NCBI RefSeq assembly: GCF_005860765.1
Contig: NZ_VCEI01000021.1
Coordinates: forward strand, 682,001-746,000
From: Dyadobacter sediminis
GTDB taxonomy: Bacteria; Bacteroidota; Bacteroidia; Cytophagales; Spirosomataceae
DNA length: 64,000 bases
Direction of reading: 5' to 3'
The notes under the pieces are model-generated. The model saw only the letters and a program-made list of their open reading frames with translations. It searched no databases and had not been told where the DNA came from. Both the position numbers and the translations under genes were made by a program. This document shows positions 1 through 8,504 of this stretch, in pieces; the first letter of the stretch is position 1, and every line of letters begins with the position of its first letter.

Positions 1-960
1 CAGCGGGACGCCAAGTTGCCGGTCGGTTATCAGGATTTGCTTGGCTTTTACGAATCATTTCCGGTTATGGATAAAAACGGGAAAGATACGTTATGGGAAA
101 GTCCGATGTATCCGCCGCATGAAATGGAACGGCTTCATAACGGTTTGAAAAAAGCGTATGCCATGTTGAAAGCTTCGGGCAATCTGCGCATTGTCGAGCA
201 TAAATACATTGACCGCATTGATTACTGCAAGTTCGGCAATTCGAATCCTTTCCGGATCAAGATCGTGAACAGGCTGAATGATATTTACGATTATTTTTAT
301 GTAAAAAAAGCCGATGCTTCGCGCATTTACGGCCTCGAACTGGAAGAGATTTTTTCGCCTAATCAGGTTAATTATCTTGTCGACGGCGACAGCCTCATTG
401 AAGAACATATTGCCGGCATTCCGGGTGATGAATTTGCGAAATCACGCTTGGGCCATACCGATTACAATCCGATCCGCATTGCAAAGGAGTTCGTAAAGTT
501 CAACGAACGCTGCATGATTACGCTGCTGGGCGATATGCGTGCGTATAATTTCGTGATGCAGATCACGCCCGATTTCGATGATTTTCAGTTCCGTTTACGC
601 GCCATTGATTTTGACCAGCAGTTTTATGAAGGCAATCTGAAAGTATACATGCCGCAGTTTTTCAAGGAAAACCGCCCGTATGTGGAACTGGCCATGGAAC
701 ATTTGACGGATAAAACGGTTCTGCAGTATCAGCAGGAAGAGCAATCGTCGATTATGTATCAGGCCAGAAGTGAAAAACACCGCTTGAAGGAACTGCGCGA
801 TGTTTCCAAAAAAGACAATATTTCCACGATAGAAAACATTCATCAGCTCCGGGAAGGGCTTTTCAGGCATTATGCTGACAGCCATTATCATAAATGCGAA
901 AGCATGACGGACATTATTGAACTCAACATCAAAAACGTGATCCGTCAGGTGAATGCGTGA
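1..960 (+). CDS. Conserved hypothetical protein, 5' end outside window, possible kinase-like fold
   Basis: The reading frame is open from base 1, so the true start lies upstream; at least 319 codons are visible and it ends in TGA. I do not recognise a named family. A 'LGDMRAYNFVM' segment followed about 20 residues later by 'AIDFDQQ' resembles the catalytic loop (HGDxxxxN) and metal-binding Asp of aminoglycoside-kinase and protein-kinase-like folds. The protein is soluble-looking, rich in charged and aromatic residues, with no signal peptide visible in this part. A new promoter for mnmA begins just after the stop, so the two genes probably belong to separate transcripts. The kinase-like reading is inference only. 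Confidence 0.7.
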   Translation, partial: QRDAKLPVGYQDLLGFYESFPVMDKNGKDTLWESPMYPPHEMERLHNGLKKAYAMLKASGNLRIVEHKYIDRIDYCKFGNSNPFRIKIVNRLNDIYDYFYVKKADASRIYGLELEEIFSPNQVNYLVDGDSLIEEHIAGIPGDEFAKSRLGHTDYNPIRIAKEFVKFNERCMITLLGDMRAYNFVMQITPDFDDFQFRLRAIDFDQQFYEGNLKVYMPQFFKENRPYVELAMEHLTDKTVLQYQQEEQSSIMYQARSEKHRLKELRDVSKKDNISTIENIHQLREGLFRHYADSHYHKCESMTDIIELNIKNVIRQVNA

Positions 961-988
961 AAATAGGACTTTCCTGAAAGATTAATCC

Positions 989-996
989 TACCTTTG
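989..996 (+). promoter_or_regulatory. Bacteroidota-type -7 element for mnmA
   Basis: TACCTTTG matches the TAnnTTTG -7 consensus exactly. No good TTG is visible 19-22 bases upstream. The inferred transcription start near 1003 gives a leader of about 80 bases before the mnmA ATG at 1084. Confidence 0.55.
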
Positions 997-1083
997 CAGA
1001 ACCATTCAGCGGATGAAAGCTGTTACTTCTTTAATTTAAATCAATCAAAATCGGAAGGCATTCAACCTTCGCAGATTACAGAA

Positions 1084-2187
1084 ATGAGCAAACACGGACG
1101 AATTCTCGTCGCCATGAGTGGCGGCATCGACAGCTCGCTTGCAGCTGTCATGTTACATGAACAAGGTTATGAAGTCATCGGCATGACGATGAAAACCTGG
1201 GATTACGCCAGCAGCGGCGGTACCAAAAAAGAAACCGGCTGCTGCTCGCTTGACTCCATCAACGACGCCCGGAACATTGCCGTTGAACTGGGATTCCCGC
1301 ATTATATTCTCGATATCAGAACCGAATTCGGCGATTATGTCATTGATCATTTTACAGGGGAATACCTTGAAGGACGTACGCCGAATCCGTGTGTTTTGTG
1401 CAATACACACATTAAATGGGATGCGCTTCTAAAACGTGCAGACCGGCTGGACTGTGAATTCATTGCTACCGGACATTATGCCAATATGCAGTTCAACGAC
1501 GGCCGTTATTATGTTTCAAAAGGAATTGACAGCTGGAAAGATCAGAGTTATGTGCTTTGGGGCGTTTCGCAGGAAAGCCTTTCAAGAACCAAGTTGCCGT
1601 TAGGTTATTTGCATAAATCCGAAATCAGGGAAATGGCTCGCGAAAGAGGGTTTATTGATCTCGTTAATAAATCGGAAAGCTATGAAATCTGCTTTGTACC
1701 GGATAACGATTACCGCGGATTTCTAAAAAGAAGAATCCCGGGTCTTGAACAGGAAGTGGCTGGTGGCAATTTCGTTTTTGAAGACGGAACGATTGTAGGA
1801 AAGCATGAAGGTTATCCGTTTTATACCGTTGGTCAGCGTAAAGGACTTGGCATCGCGTTGGGAAAACCGGCTTTTGTAACCGAAATACGCAAAGAAACGA
1901 ATGAAGTGGTTTTGGGCGATTTGCCGGACTTGTTCCGCGACGGCATGAACGTCAGCAAGCTGAATCTGCAAAAATATGCATCCATTGAAAAACCGCTTGA
2001 AACAATCACCAAAGTACGATACAAACACGACGGAACGCCGGCGTTAATTGAACAAACAGAGCCGGACAGAATTGTAGCCCGTTTTCATGACGGCGTAAAT
2101 GGCATTGCGCCCGGACAGGCGGCGGTATTTTATGAAGGCGACGATGTAATCGGCGGAGGCTGGATCATGAAAAGTTTCCGGCAGTAA
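1084..2187 (+). CDS. mnmA: tRNA-specific 2-thiouridylase MnmA
   Basis: MnmA uses ATP and persulfide sulfur to make 2-thiouridine at U34 of Lys, Glu and Gln tRNAs in the cytoplasm. The 367-residue product has the family's usual length. The PP-loop ATP-binding motif SGGIDSS is at residues 12-18. The two catalytic cysteines are visible: C103 in NPCVLC and C203 in YEICFVPD. The C-terminal part carries the expected beta-barrel motifs (YTVGQRKGLG, PGQAAVFY). The ATG at 1084 is preferred over an in-frame TTG at 994 because it immediately precedes the PP-loop domain and lies downstream of the TACCTTTG promoter element. A strong terminator follows. Confidence 0.96.
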   Translation: MSKHGRILVAMSGGIDSSLAAVMLHEQGYEVIGMTMKTWDYASSGGTKKETGCCSLDSINDARNIAVELGFPHYILDIRTEFGDYVIDHFTGEYLEGRTPNPCVLCNTHIKWDALLKRADRLDCEFIATGHYANMQFNDGRYYVSKGIDSWKDQSYVLWGVSQESLSRTKLPLGYLHKSEIREMARERGFIDLVNKSESYEICFVPDNDYRGFLKRRIPGLEQEVAGGNFVFEDGTIVGKHEGYPFYTVGQRKGLGIALGKPAFVTEIRKETNEVVLGDLPDLFRDGMNVSKLNLQKYASIEKPLETITKVRYKHDGTPALIEQTEPDRIVARFHDGVNGIAPGQAAVFYEGDDVIGGGWIMKSFRQ

Positions 2188-2211
2188 AAAAAAATATCAT
2201 TCAAATAGCAA

Positions 2212-2244
2212 AGCCCCGGAACAGCTGATGTTCCGGGGCTTTTT
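2212..2244 (+). terminator. Rho-independent terminator after mnmA
   Basis: A perfect 10-bp stem (2212-2221 with 2231-2240) closes a 9-base loop and runs into TTTT. It lies 24 bases after the mnmA stop, between convergent mnmA and the rRNA methylase gene. The opposite strand has only a short U run. Confidence 0.85.
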
Positions 2245-2342
2245 GTTATTTCAAAGCAAAAGAAAATAATAAATAAAAACCTGACGTGCTTAAAGGAGAT
2301 GCAATCCAGCGCCGGTTCAGGTGCTTTATGATTTCAAGAAAT

Positions 2343-3113
2343 TTATTTGATTCGTTGCCTTACAGCCTCGTACAAAACAATTGAACTGGCCACGGAAACA
2401 TTCAGCGATTCCACTTGCCCGATCAACGGGATTCTTGCGCCGCTGTCGGCAAGCTGTATAAATTCTTTGGAAATCCCGTCTTCTTCCGAGCCCATAATGA
2501 TGACAGTCGGAATGGAAAAGTCAATATCGTAAAGTGATTTATCTGTTTTTTCAGTACAGGCGATGATCTGCAGGCCGCTGTTTCTCAAATACAAAAGGGT
2601 TTCGTACAGGTTTGGTTCACGGCAAACGGGCAGGAAATTCAATGCACCGGATGAAGTTTTCATGGCATCCGCATTGATCTGCGCACCGCCTTTCATGGGA
2701 ACGATAAGCGCCTGTACGCCTGCGCATTCGGCTGTTCGGGCAATAGCGCCGAAGTTTCTAACATCCGTAACCCTGTCAAGCAAAAGTAAAAGCGGCGTTT
2801 TTCCTTCTTCGTAAACCTGTGTCAATACATTATGCAGTGGCATGTACTGAATAGGGGATACAAACGCAATAACGCCCTGATGATTTTTACGTGTTACACG
2901 ATTCAGCTTTTCAACCGGCACGCGCTGAAAAGGAACGCCCATTTCCTTGGCCAGTTTCTCGATTTCAGCTAATCCGAATTCACGCTGAATGAACAGACGT
3001 TCTATTTCCTTGCCCGAACGCAGGGTTTCAAGTACCGATTGCGTACCAAAAACCATATCGGCCTGGGACTGTCTTGGGGCGGGTTTTCTTACCGTATACT
3101 TCCGTTTCTCCAT
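2343..3113 (-). CDS. rlmB: TrmH/SpoU-family 23S rRNA 2'-O-methyltransferase (RlmB-like)
   Basis: This family transfers a methyl group from SAM to the 2'-O of a guanosine in 23S rRNA. An N-terminal substrate-binding domain (VFGTQSVLETL onward, about residues 20-95) precedes the SPOUT knot domain. All three SpoU motifs are present: NFGAIARTAE, IIMGSEEDGIS, and a C-terminal PLIGQVESLNVSVASS knot. The ATG at 3113 gives 256 residues, the usual length; an in-frame upstream alternative at 3134 adds only seven unlikely residues. The start lies inside the 3' end of the upstream GWxTD gene (25-base overlap), suggesting translational coupling. Exact target position (G2251 or another) cannot be told from sequence alone. 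Confidence 0.88.
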   Translation of the reverse strand: MEKRKYTVRKPAPRQSQADMVFGTQSVLETLRSGKEIERLFIQREFGLAEIEKLAKEMGVPFQRVPVEKLNRVTRKNHQGVIAFVSPIQYMPLHNVLTQVYEEGKTPLLLLLDRVTDVRNFGAIARTAECAGVQALIVPMKGGAQINADAMKTSSGALNFLPVCREPNLYETLLYLRNSGLQIIACTEKTDKSLYDIDFSIPTVIIMGSEEDGISKEFIQLADSGARIPLIGQVESLNVSVASSIVLYEAVRQRIK

Positions 3114-4372
3114 GCTTCTACTACTGGATACCAAATAGGCTGGTATTCGGCATAGCGAACCAGTTCATAATGATCATCCACAAATTGATTGTTTTTGCGA
3201 TTAAATGTAAAATTGACGTTCTGAGCATTGCCCCGCTGGTCATACGTCCAGACTTCACGGTCTTTGCTGCGCTGCACTTTATCCGGCGATCCCAGAACGA
3301 TGTAAATCATTCCCTTATCTGTTTTCCAGCCCTCTTTATACGTTGTGAAAAGCTGATTGGCTTCTTCCACGCGCCTGTAAAATGACCGGATGGATTGTTG
3401 TGCAAGCGGTGCATTTCCGTTCATCAGCGTAAGCCAGTATTTATCCAAAGTTTTTTTATAATCCTCGGCCTTTTTCATTTCATTGATCTCGTTGTTCGTG
3501 CTCATGTAAAGCAGCGGGCCGAGCAGCAGTTGCGGTTGTGTCAGCTTTGGAAAACGCTCATTTACAACCAGCAGGCCAAGTCCTTCGGATTGTGTTGTAT
3601 CAGAAAAGATATTATAAAGTCCTTCTTTGGCAAATTGCAGCGTTTCATTGGAGTTGATCATGAAAGTACTGTCCACTTCCAGCGATTTGCTCACGTTTTT
3701 CTGTGCCACGTTCATGGGCGAGCCTGCCGCTTCAAAATCATGATTGTAATAATATACATGCAGTTTTTCACCGTTGCCATCTGCTTTTTTCAATGTAAAA
3801 GGCTCATTGATATTCACGTAATGGCGTTGTAAAGGTTGCTGGCTGGCTGCCGTATAAACACCGTAGGTAACATTTACATCCTGCTTCTTAAACCGGATTG
3901 TAAGGTCGTTCAGTACTTTTTTCAGTGTTCCGGCCTGACTGATTTCGCTCAGCAGAACGCCGTAATCCTTGTTCGGGCTTTTGATATCGTAAGCGATTAC
4001 AATCTTGTCGCCAACCCGGGAAACATTGGACGAATCGAGTTTTACATTTCCGTAACCCAGGCGTTCTCTTGTCCCGTAATCGGAATAGATTACATAATTC
4101 AGGTTGTATAATTTTGTAAATTCTTCCGCAGCCATCGGGTTTTTTCCTTTATATGCATCCACATACAGGAAAACTTTGGTCTGCGTTGTATCTTTTAAAA
4201 GATATTTGCTCTGAATGGAAATAAGCGAAAGTTCTTCATTTACCGGAGCAGACTGTTGCGACGGCCGTACCTGTGCTTCCGGCAGTTGCTTTGCAGTCTT
4301 GTTCGACGAAGCGCACCCGGCCATGACCATCACCGACAATATATAAATGCAAAGGCTAAATCTGGTTCTCAT
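3089..4372 (-). CDS. GWxTD domain-containing lipoprotein
   Basis: The 427-residue protein starts with a lipoprotein signal (hydrophobic stretch, then MAGC lipobox with Cys19) and so is probably anchored in the outer membrane or periplasmic face. The C-terminal third contains the family signature in YKEGWKTDKGMIYIVLGSPD followed by VWTYD, diagnostic of the GWxTD domain found mainly in Bacteroidota. The middle has beta-rich repeats of unknown role. The biochemical function of the family is not established. Its 3' end overlaps the rRNA methylase gene, so the two are likely one transcript. Confidence 0.88.
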   Translation of the reverse strand: MRTRFSLCIYILSVMVMAGCASSNKTAKQLPEAQVRPSQQSAPVNEELSLISIQSKYLLKDTTQTKVFLYVDAYKGKNPMAAEEFTKLYNLNYVIYSDYGTRERLGYGNVKLDSSNVSRVGDKIVIAYDIKSPNKDYGVLLSEISQAGTLKKVLNDLTIRFKKQDVNVTYGVYTAASQQPLQRHYVNINEPFTLKKADGNGEKLHVYYYNHDFEAAGSPMNVAQKNVSKSLEVDSTFMINSNETLQFAKEGLYNIFSDTTQSEGLGLLVVNERFPKLTQPQLLLGPLLYMSTNNEINEMKKAEDYKKTLDKYWLTLMNGNAPLAQQSIRSFYRRVEEANQLFTTYKEGWKTDKGMIYIVLGSPDKVQRSKDREVWTYDQRGNAQNVNFTFNRKNNQFVDDHYELVRYAEYQPIWYPVVEAWRNGSIR

Positions 4373-4444
4373 ATACGTGTTTTCATCATTTGAGAAATAA
4401 CGAATGAACAGGTAAAATTACCCAATAAAACGGTAAGAAAATTT

Positions 4445-5335
4445 TTATTCCGGATTCTTGCTGCTCCGGCCTGCATTTTTTGTCTGGGATTCAATAGCAT
4501 TCCATTGATCGTCAGTTACTTCTCTCAGAAAATTGAATTGGCCTGCTGAAAGAATTTCGCCTCCGTCGAGCGTAATGACTTCTCCCGTCATGTATGCCGA
4601 GTAATCCGACATCAAATAGGCGGCCAGATTGGCAAGTTCCTGATGATTGCCGACCCGTTGAAGCGGAATCCGGTTTTCAAAAGAAAATTTTTTGGCAAGT
4701 TCTTCCGGAAAAAGCCGGTCCCAGGCACCCTTTGTAGGAAATGGCCCGGGCGCAATGGCATTCAGACGGATACCGTGCGATGCCCATTCAAATGCCAGCG
4801 ATTTCGTCATGGCGAGTACGCCGGCCTTGGCCATAGCCGACGGAACGACCCAGCCGGAACCCGTCCAGGCGTAAGTCGTGGAAATATTCAGAACGGTTCC
4901 TTTAATATTATTTTCAATCCAGTATTTGCCAAGTGCCAGCGTAAAATAGTAAGTCCCGCGCAAAACAATATCCACAACGGTATCCACTGCTTTGTAGGAA
5001 AGCTTTTCCGTCGGACTTATAAAATTCCCGGCTGAATTATTGACCAAGCCGTCCACACGGCTGAATTTTTCAATGGATTTTGCTATGACATTTTCAATCT
5101 GTTCAGTCTGGCGTACATCACACGGAATGGCAAGCACATTTCCGCCAATGGTTTCGATCAACTCGTTCGCTGTTTTTTCCAGCACTTCCATACGCCGGCT
5201 GCATATCACAATGTTTGCACCGAGTTTCAGGAAGTAAGAGGCCATGGATTTGCCCAGTCCCGTTCCGCCGCCGGTTACAATAATCGTTTTGTTTTCCAAT
5301 GCTCCGTCGCGAAGCATTCCGTCGGTAAAAGCCAT
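4445..5335 (-). CDS. SDR oxidoreductase, 2,4-dienoyl-CoA reductase-like
   Basis: A 296-residue short-chain dehydrogenase. The dinucleotide-binding motif TGGGTGLG is at about residues 21-28, and NNSAGN is present. The catalytic region is not the common YxxxK: it reads SAMAKAGVLAMTKSLAFEW followed by APGPFPTKGAWDR, the pattern of mammalian DECR1-type 2,4-dienoyl-CoA reductases, which use NADPH to remove conjugated double bonds during beta-oxidation of unsaturated fatty acids. It is cytoplasmic, with no signal peptide. A near-consensus -7 element (TATCTTTA on the minus strand, 5367-5374) lies about 35 bases upstream. Substrate assignment is by family resemblance; other SDR substrates remain possible. 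Confidence 0.82.
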   Translation of the reverse strand: MAFTDGMLRDGALENKTIIVTGGGTGLGKSMASYFLKLGANIVICSRRMEVLEKTANELIETIGGNVLAIPCDVRQTEQIENVIAKSIEKFSRVDGLVNNSAGNFISPTEKLSYKAVDTVVDIVLRGTYYFTLALGKYWIENNIKGTVLNISTTYAWTGSGWVVPSAMAKAGVLAMTKSLAFEWASHGIRLNAIAPGPFPTKGAWDRLFPEELAKKFSFENRIPLQRVGNHQELANLAAYLMSDYSAYMTGEVITLDGGEILSAGQFNFLREVTDDQWNAIESQTKNAGRSSKNPE

Positions 5336-5473
5336 GGGGTTTGATTTTAATGGATAGCGTATTGCAGTAAAGATAAAATTTTATTGCAATTGTTATATTT
5401 CCAATCCGGAATTTATAGGCTGCACCTTTTTTAAACAGGAAATATCTTGAAAACCGAAACTGGAAAGTCAGCT

Positions 5474-6394
5474 TTATTGCTGGGCAAGCAAATAAAGTAC
5501 AGCCATACGTACGGCAACCCCGTTTTCAACCTGGTCTAAAATAATGGAATGCGGTGAATCGGCTGCATCCGAGGACAGTTCCACGCCCCGGTTGATCGGG
5601 CCGGGATGCATCAGCACAATTTCCTTGTTCAGGTCGTCAAGCATGGCTTTATTAATTCCGTAATAAAGCGAGTACTCGCGCAATGAAGGAAAATACTTGA
5701 TCTGTTGTCTTTCAAGCTGAATGCGAAGCACATTGGCCACATCGCACCAGGCCAGCGCTTCTTTTACATTGTGGCTGATCTTTACGCCCAGTTCGTCCAG
5801 ATGTTTCGGGATCAGGGTGGAAGGGCCGCAGACCATTATTTCCGCTCCGAGTTTCTGAAGACAGAAAATATTGGACAATGCAACTCTGGAATGCGTGATA
5901 TCGCCGATGATAGCGATTTTTTTTCCGGCCAGGTCACCCAGTTTTTCACGCATGGAAAATGCATCCAGCAATGCCTGCGTCGGGTGCTCGTGCGTACCGT
6001 CACCGGCATTTACAACATTGGCAGGAATACGTGTGGAAAGATAATGCGGCGCGCCCGGACTGCTGTGGCGCATCACGATCATGTCCACTTTCATCGCCAG
6101 AATATTATTGACGGTATCGAGCAGCGTTTCACCTTTGGTAACGGAGCTGCCGGAAGCTGAAAAATTGACTACATCCGCCGAAAGTCTTTTCTCCGCAAGC
6201 TCGAAAGAAAGCCGTGTACGCGTGGAATTTTCAAAAAAAACGTTGGCGATCGTAATGTCTCTGAGTGAAGGAACTTTCTTGATAGGCCGGTTGATGACTT
6301 CCTTAAACTGAGCCGCTGTGTCTAGTATGGTTTGAATGTCATTCTCGTTCAGGTTTTTAATTCCAAGTAAGTGCCGGACCGAAAGTTTTGTCAT
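5474..6394 (-). CDS. pyrB: Aspartate carbamoyltransferase catalytic subunit
   Basis: PyrB condenses carbamoyl phosphate with aspartate, the committed step of pyrimidine synthesis. The carbamoyl-phosphate motif STRTR is at residues 57-61, HPTQALLD lies mid-protein, and HPGPINRGVEL near the C-terminus contacts aspartate. The ATG at 6394 gives 306 residues, normal for the family; the open frame extends to 6481 but those 29 residues have no family counterpart and cover the promoter. No regulatory subunit PyrI and no other pyr gene is adjacent. A TATCTTTG element lies about 24 bases upstream, giving a short leader. Confidence 0.96.
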   Translation of the reverse strand: MTKLSVRHLLGIKNLNENDIQTILDTAAQFKEVINRPIKKVPSLRDITIANVFFENSTRTRLSFELAEKRLSADVVNFSASGSSVTKGETLLDTVNNILAMKVDMIVMRHSSPGAPHYLSTRIPANVVNAGDGTHEHPTQALLDAFSMREKLGDLAGKKIAIIGDITHSRVALSNIFCLQKLGAEIMVCGPSTLIPKHLDELGVKISHNVKEALAWCDVANVLRIQLERQQIKYFPSLREYSLYYGINKAMLDDLNKEIVLMHPGPINRGVELSSDAADSPHSIILDQVENGVAVRMAVLYLLAQQ

Positions 6395-6417
6395 TGCTGG
6401 TGTTCTGGAAAGTTTTG

Positions 6418-6425
6418 CAAAGATA
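6418..6425 (-). promoter_or_regulatory. Promoter -7 element for pyrB
   Basis: On the minus strand this reads TATCTTTG, an exact TAnnTTTG. A CTG about 22 bases upstream is a weak -33. It lies in the divergent region shared with the GreA/B-like gene. Confidence 0.55.
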
Positions 6426-6465
6426 ACAAGGAAGCCGTCAAAGGGAACAGGAAATTGAATTTTTG

Positions 6466-6497
6466 TTGTTGAATATGGCAATGCCCCTTTAACTTTA
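6466..6497 (+). promoter_or_regulatory. Promoter for the GreA/B-like gene
   Basis: TTG at 6466-6468 or 6469-6471, then TAACTTTA at 6490-6497 (7 of 8 bases of TAnnTTTG), spacing 18-21. The inferred start near 6504 leaves a leader of about 48 bases before the ATG at 6552. Confidence 0.45.
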
Positions 6498-6551
6498 CCG
6501 TCAAAAGCCGTTTCAGAATGGTTGCCGTTCTGTAACCTTTATCCAGATTTT

Positions 6552-6998
6552 ATGAACAAAACCGCACTTGTTGTTTATTTGAAAGCCTTGCTGGAAGAAC
6601 GTATGATGGTCGCCTGGAACGCCATGCAGGCAGCACAGGATTCAGCCAATGATCAGGGAAAAAGTTCTATGGGTGACAAATATGAAACTTCGCGGTCTAT
6701 GGGCCAGCTCGACCGCAACATGCATGCACGCCAGTACGAACAGGTCAGGCAGGAAAGGCTGCTGCTGGAAAAAATCGGTGAGTCCGAAACTTCGCAGCGC
6801 AGTGCAGTCGGTTCGTTGCTGGAAACTTCCGCCGGATGGTTTTTTATTGCAGTGAGTCTCGGCGTGGTAAAAATAGAAGATGAGACTGTGATCGCAGTCT
6901 CATCTTCGTCGCCTGTCGGCCATTCTCTTCTGGGAAAAGAAGCCGGCAGTACATTTGATTTTATGAAGAAACAGCATGAGATCCGGGCTATTTACTAG
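6552..6998 (+). CDS. GreA/GreB C-terminal-domain-like protein
   Basis: A 148-residue cytoplasmic protein. The N-terminal half is helical and charged (SANDQGKSSMGDKYETSRSM, a pattern shared by a Bacteroidota family often labelled '3-oxoacyl-ACP synthase' without support). The C-terminal half ends in ISSSSPVGHSLLGKEAGS-type sequence, resembling the FKBP-like C-terminal domain of transcript-cleavage factors GreA and GreB, which bind RNA polymerase. The ATG at 6552 is chosen because the family begins MNKxxLxxxL. It is divergent from pyrB and convergent with yebC, so probably monocistronic. Whether it binds RNA polymerase is inference. Confidence 0.8.
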   Translation: MNKTALVVYLKALLEERMMVAWNAMQAAQDSANDQGKSSMGDKYETSRSMGQLDRNMHARQYEQVRQERLLLEKIGESETSQRSAVGSLLETSAGWFFIAVSLGVVKIEDETVIAVSSSSPVGHSLLGKEAGSTFDFMKKQHEIRAIY

Positions 6999-7004
6999 TC
7001 AGGA

Positions 7005-7721
7005 TCAGGCCATGTTGTGATAAACGCGCTGAACGTCGTCATCTTCTTCAATTTTTTCAATCAGTTTTTCAACCTCGGCAGCTTCTTCTTCGCTCAGGGT
7101 TTTGGTATCGCTCGGTATGCGCTCGAAATCAGCTTCCACGATTTCATATCCGTTGTCTTCGAGAAAATGCTGTAATGCGCCGAATGCGGTAAATTCACCG
7201 TAAATGTTGATCAGATTGGTTTCTTCATCCAGGAAAACCTCTTCGCCGCCTACGTCGATCAGTTCAAATTCAAGTTCTTCCAGATCTTTGTTTCCTGTAT
7301 TTTTTACTTTGAAAATGCACTTCCTGTCAAAGATGAAATCCAGCATGCCCATGGTTCCGAGGCTGCCGCCCAGTTTGTTGAAATAGCTTCTGACATTGGC
7401 AACCGTACGCACCGGATTGTCAGTGGTGCTTTCCACCAGAATGGCCACACCGTGCGGTCCGTAACCTTCGTACACCATTTCCTTGTAATCTTCCTGGTCT
7501 TTGGATGAAGCTCTTTTGATCGCTCTTTCTATGGTTTCCTTCGGCATGTTTGCCGCCCGTGCATTCTGAAGAAGTACGCGGAGCCGGGCATTGGTATCCG
7601 GGTCGGCTGTACCGCTTTTTACGGCAAGGACGATATCTTTTCCGATCCGGGTAAACGTTTTGGCCATTTTATCCCAGCGCTTGAACATCCGCGCTTTCCT
7701 ATATTCATAAGCTCTTCCCAT
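7005..7721 (-). CDS. YebC/PmpR family protein
   Basis: A 238-residue member of the YebC family. The hallmark N-terminus MGRAYEYRKARMFKRWDKMAKTFTRIGK is close to the usual MAGHSKWxxIKHRK start, followed by ANMPKETIERAIKRA and GVAILVE. These proteins were long described as DNA-binding regulators; more recent work links the family to relieving ribosome stalling on proline-rich stretches. The domain order is the standard three-domain YebC fold, with an acidic C-terminal region. A TAAATTTG promoter element lies about 64 bases upstream, so it is probably monocistronic. Confidence 0.92.
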   Translation of the reverse strand: MGRAYEYRKARMFKRWDKMAKTFTRIGKDIVLAVKSGTADPDTNARLRVLLQNARAANMPKETIERAIKRASSKDQEDYKEMVYEGYGPHGVAILVESTTDNPVRTVANVRSYFNKLGGSLGTMGMLDFIFDRKCIFKVKNTGNKDLEELEFELIDVGGEEVFLDEETNLINIYGEFTAFGALQHFLEDNGYEIVEADFERIPSDTKTLSEEEAAEVEKLIEKIEEDDDVQRVYHNMA

Positions 7722-7784
7722 GCTTATTGTGTATTTGTAGTTAAGTTTGAATTACGTATACCTTGCTTATTGCCAAGTATGCTG

Positions 7785-7792
7785 CAAATTTA
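7785..7792 (-). promoter_or_regulatory. Promoter -7 element for yebC
   Basis: On the minus strand this reads TAAATTTG, an exact TAnnTTTG, with a CTG 17 bases upstream as a weak -33. It gives a leader near 58 bases. Confidence 0.5.
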
Positions 7793-7845
7793 TAAAAGAC
7801 AATTAAAATCAGGTAAAATATATTTCTTCCCGAACACAGCTTGAA

Positions 7846-8304
7846 ATGAATTTAAAACTGGACTGGCGTTTCCAAACGTTTGATGAACTTGCCAATGAAG
7901 AACTGTATCAGATTCTCCGGCTGCGCAGTGAAGTATTTGTCGTGGAGCAAAGATGCACCTTTCTGGATGCAGACAATAAAGATCAGAAATGCCATCATTT
8001 GTCGGGTTACCTCCATGGGCAGATTATGGCTTTTTCAAGGATTGTGCCGCCCGGCGTTTCGTATGAATACCCGTCTATTGGCCGGATTGTCGTTTCCGCA
8101 CAAGGGCGGAAGAGCGGGTTTGGTGCAGAACTTCTGAATGTTTCCATTGAGAAAGCGGAACAGCTTTACGGCAAAACCCCTATACGTATAGGGGCACAGT
8201 TATATCTTAAAAAATTCTACGAATCGTTCTATTTCAGGCAGTCCGGAGCCATTTATCTGGAAGATGAAATCGAGCATATTGAAATGACAAGGCCGGTTTT
8301 ATAA
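7846..8304 (+). CDS. GNAT family N-acetyltransferase, ElaA-like
   Basis: A 152-residue acetyltransferase. The N-terminal LYQILRLRSEVFVVEQ and LDADNKDQKCHH segments are typical of the ElaA subfamily. The acetyl-CoA pyrophosphate loop appears as GRIVVSAQGRKSGFGAELL. ElaA substrates are poorly known, so acceptor specificity cannot be assigned. It stands alone between yebC (divergent) and the predicted RNA/metF region. A near-consensus TATATTTC at 7819-7826 could be its -7 element, placing the ATG at 7846 close to the transcription start. Confidence 0.88.
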   Translation: MNLKLDWRFQTFDELANEELYQILRLRSEVFVVEQRCTFLDADNKDQKCHHLSGYLHGQIMAFSRIVPPGVSYEYPSIGRIVVSAQGRKSGFGAELLNVSIEKAEQLYGKTPIRIGAQLYLKKFYESFYFRQSGAIYLEDEIEHIEMTRPVL

Positions 8305-8468
8305 GGCTTGTTAAATAATGTCGATTTTTGGGGAATGAATTCCCGCAATTGACGAATAATGAAACAATCCTGATTCAGAGCCTCTTGGAGATAAAATTTT
8401 CTATTTAGCTGATTTGGATAAAATTGTAGAACAGTAACTACAAAAAATGGAAATAAAATTCATATAAA

Positions 8469-8498
8469 TTGCTCTGTAACGCTTTGTTTCCTAATTTG
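8469..8498 (+). promoter_or_regulatory. Promoter upstream of predicted structured RNA
   Basis: TTG at 8469-8471 and TAATTTG at 8492-8498, a one-base-short match to TAnnTTTG, separated by 20 bases. Transcription would begin near 8505, about 110 bases before a strong terminator. Confidence 0.45.
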
Positions 8499-8504
8499 GC
8501 ACAG

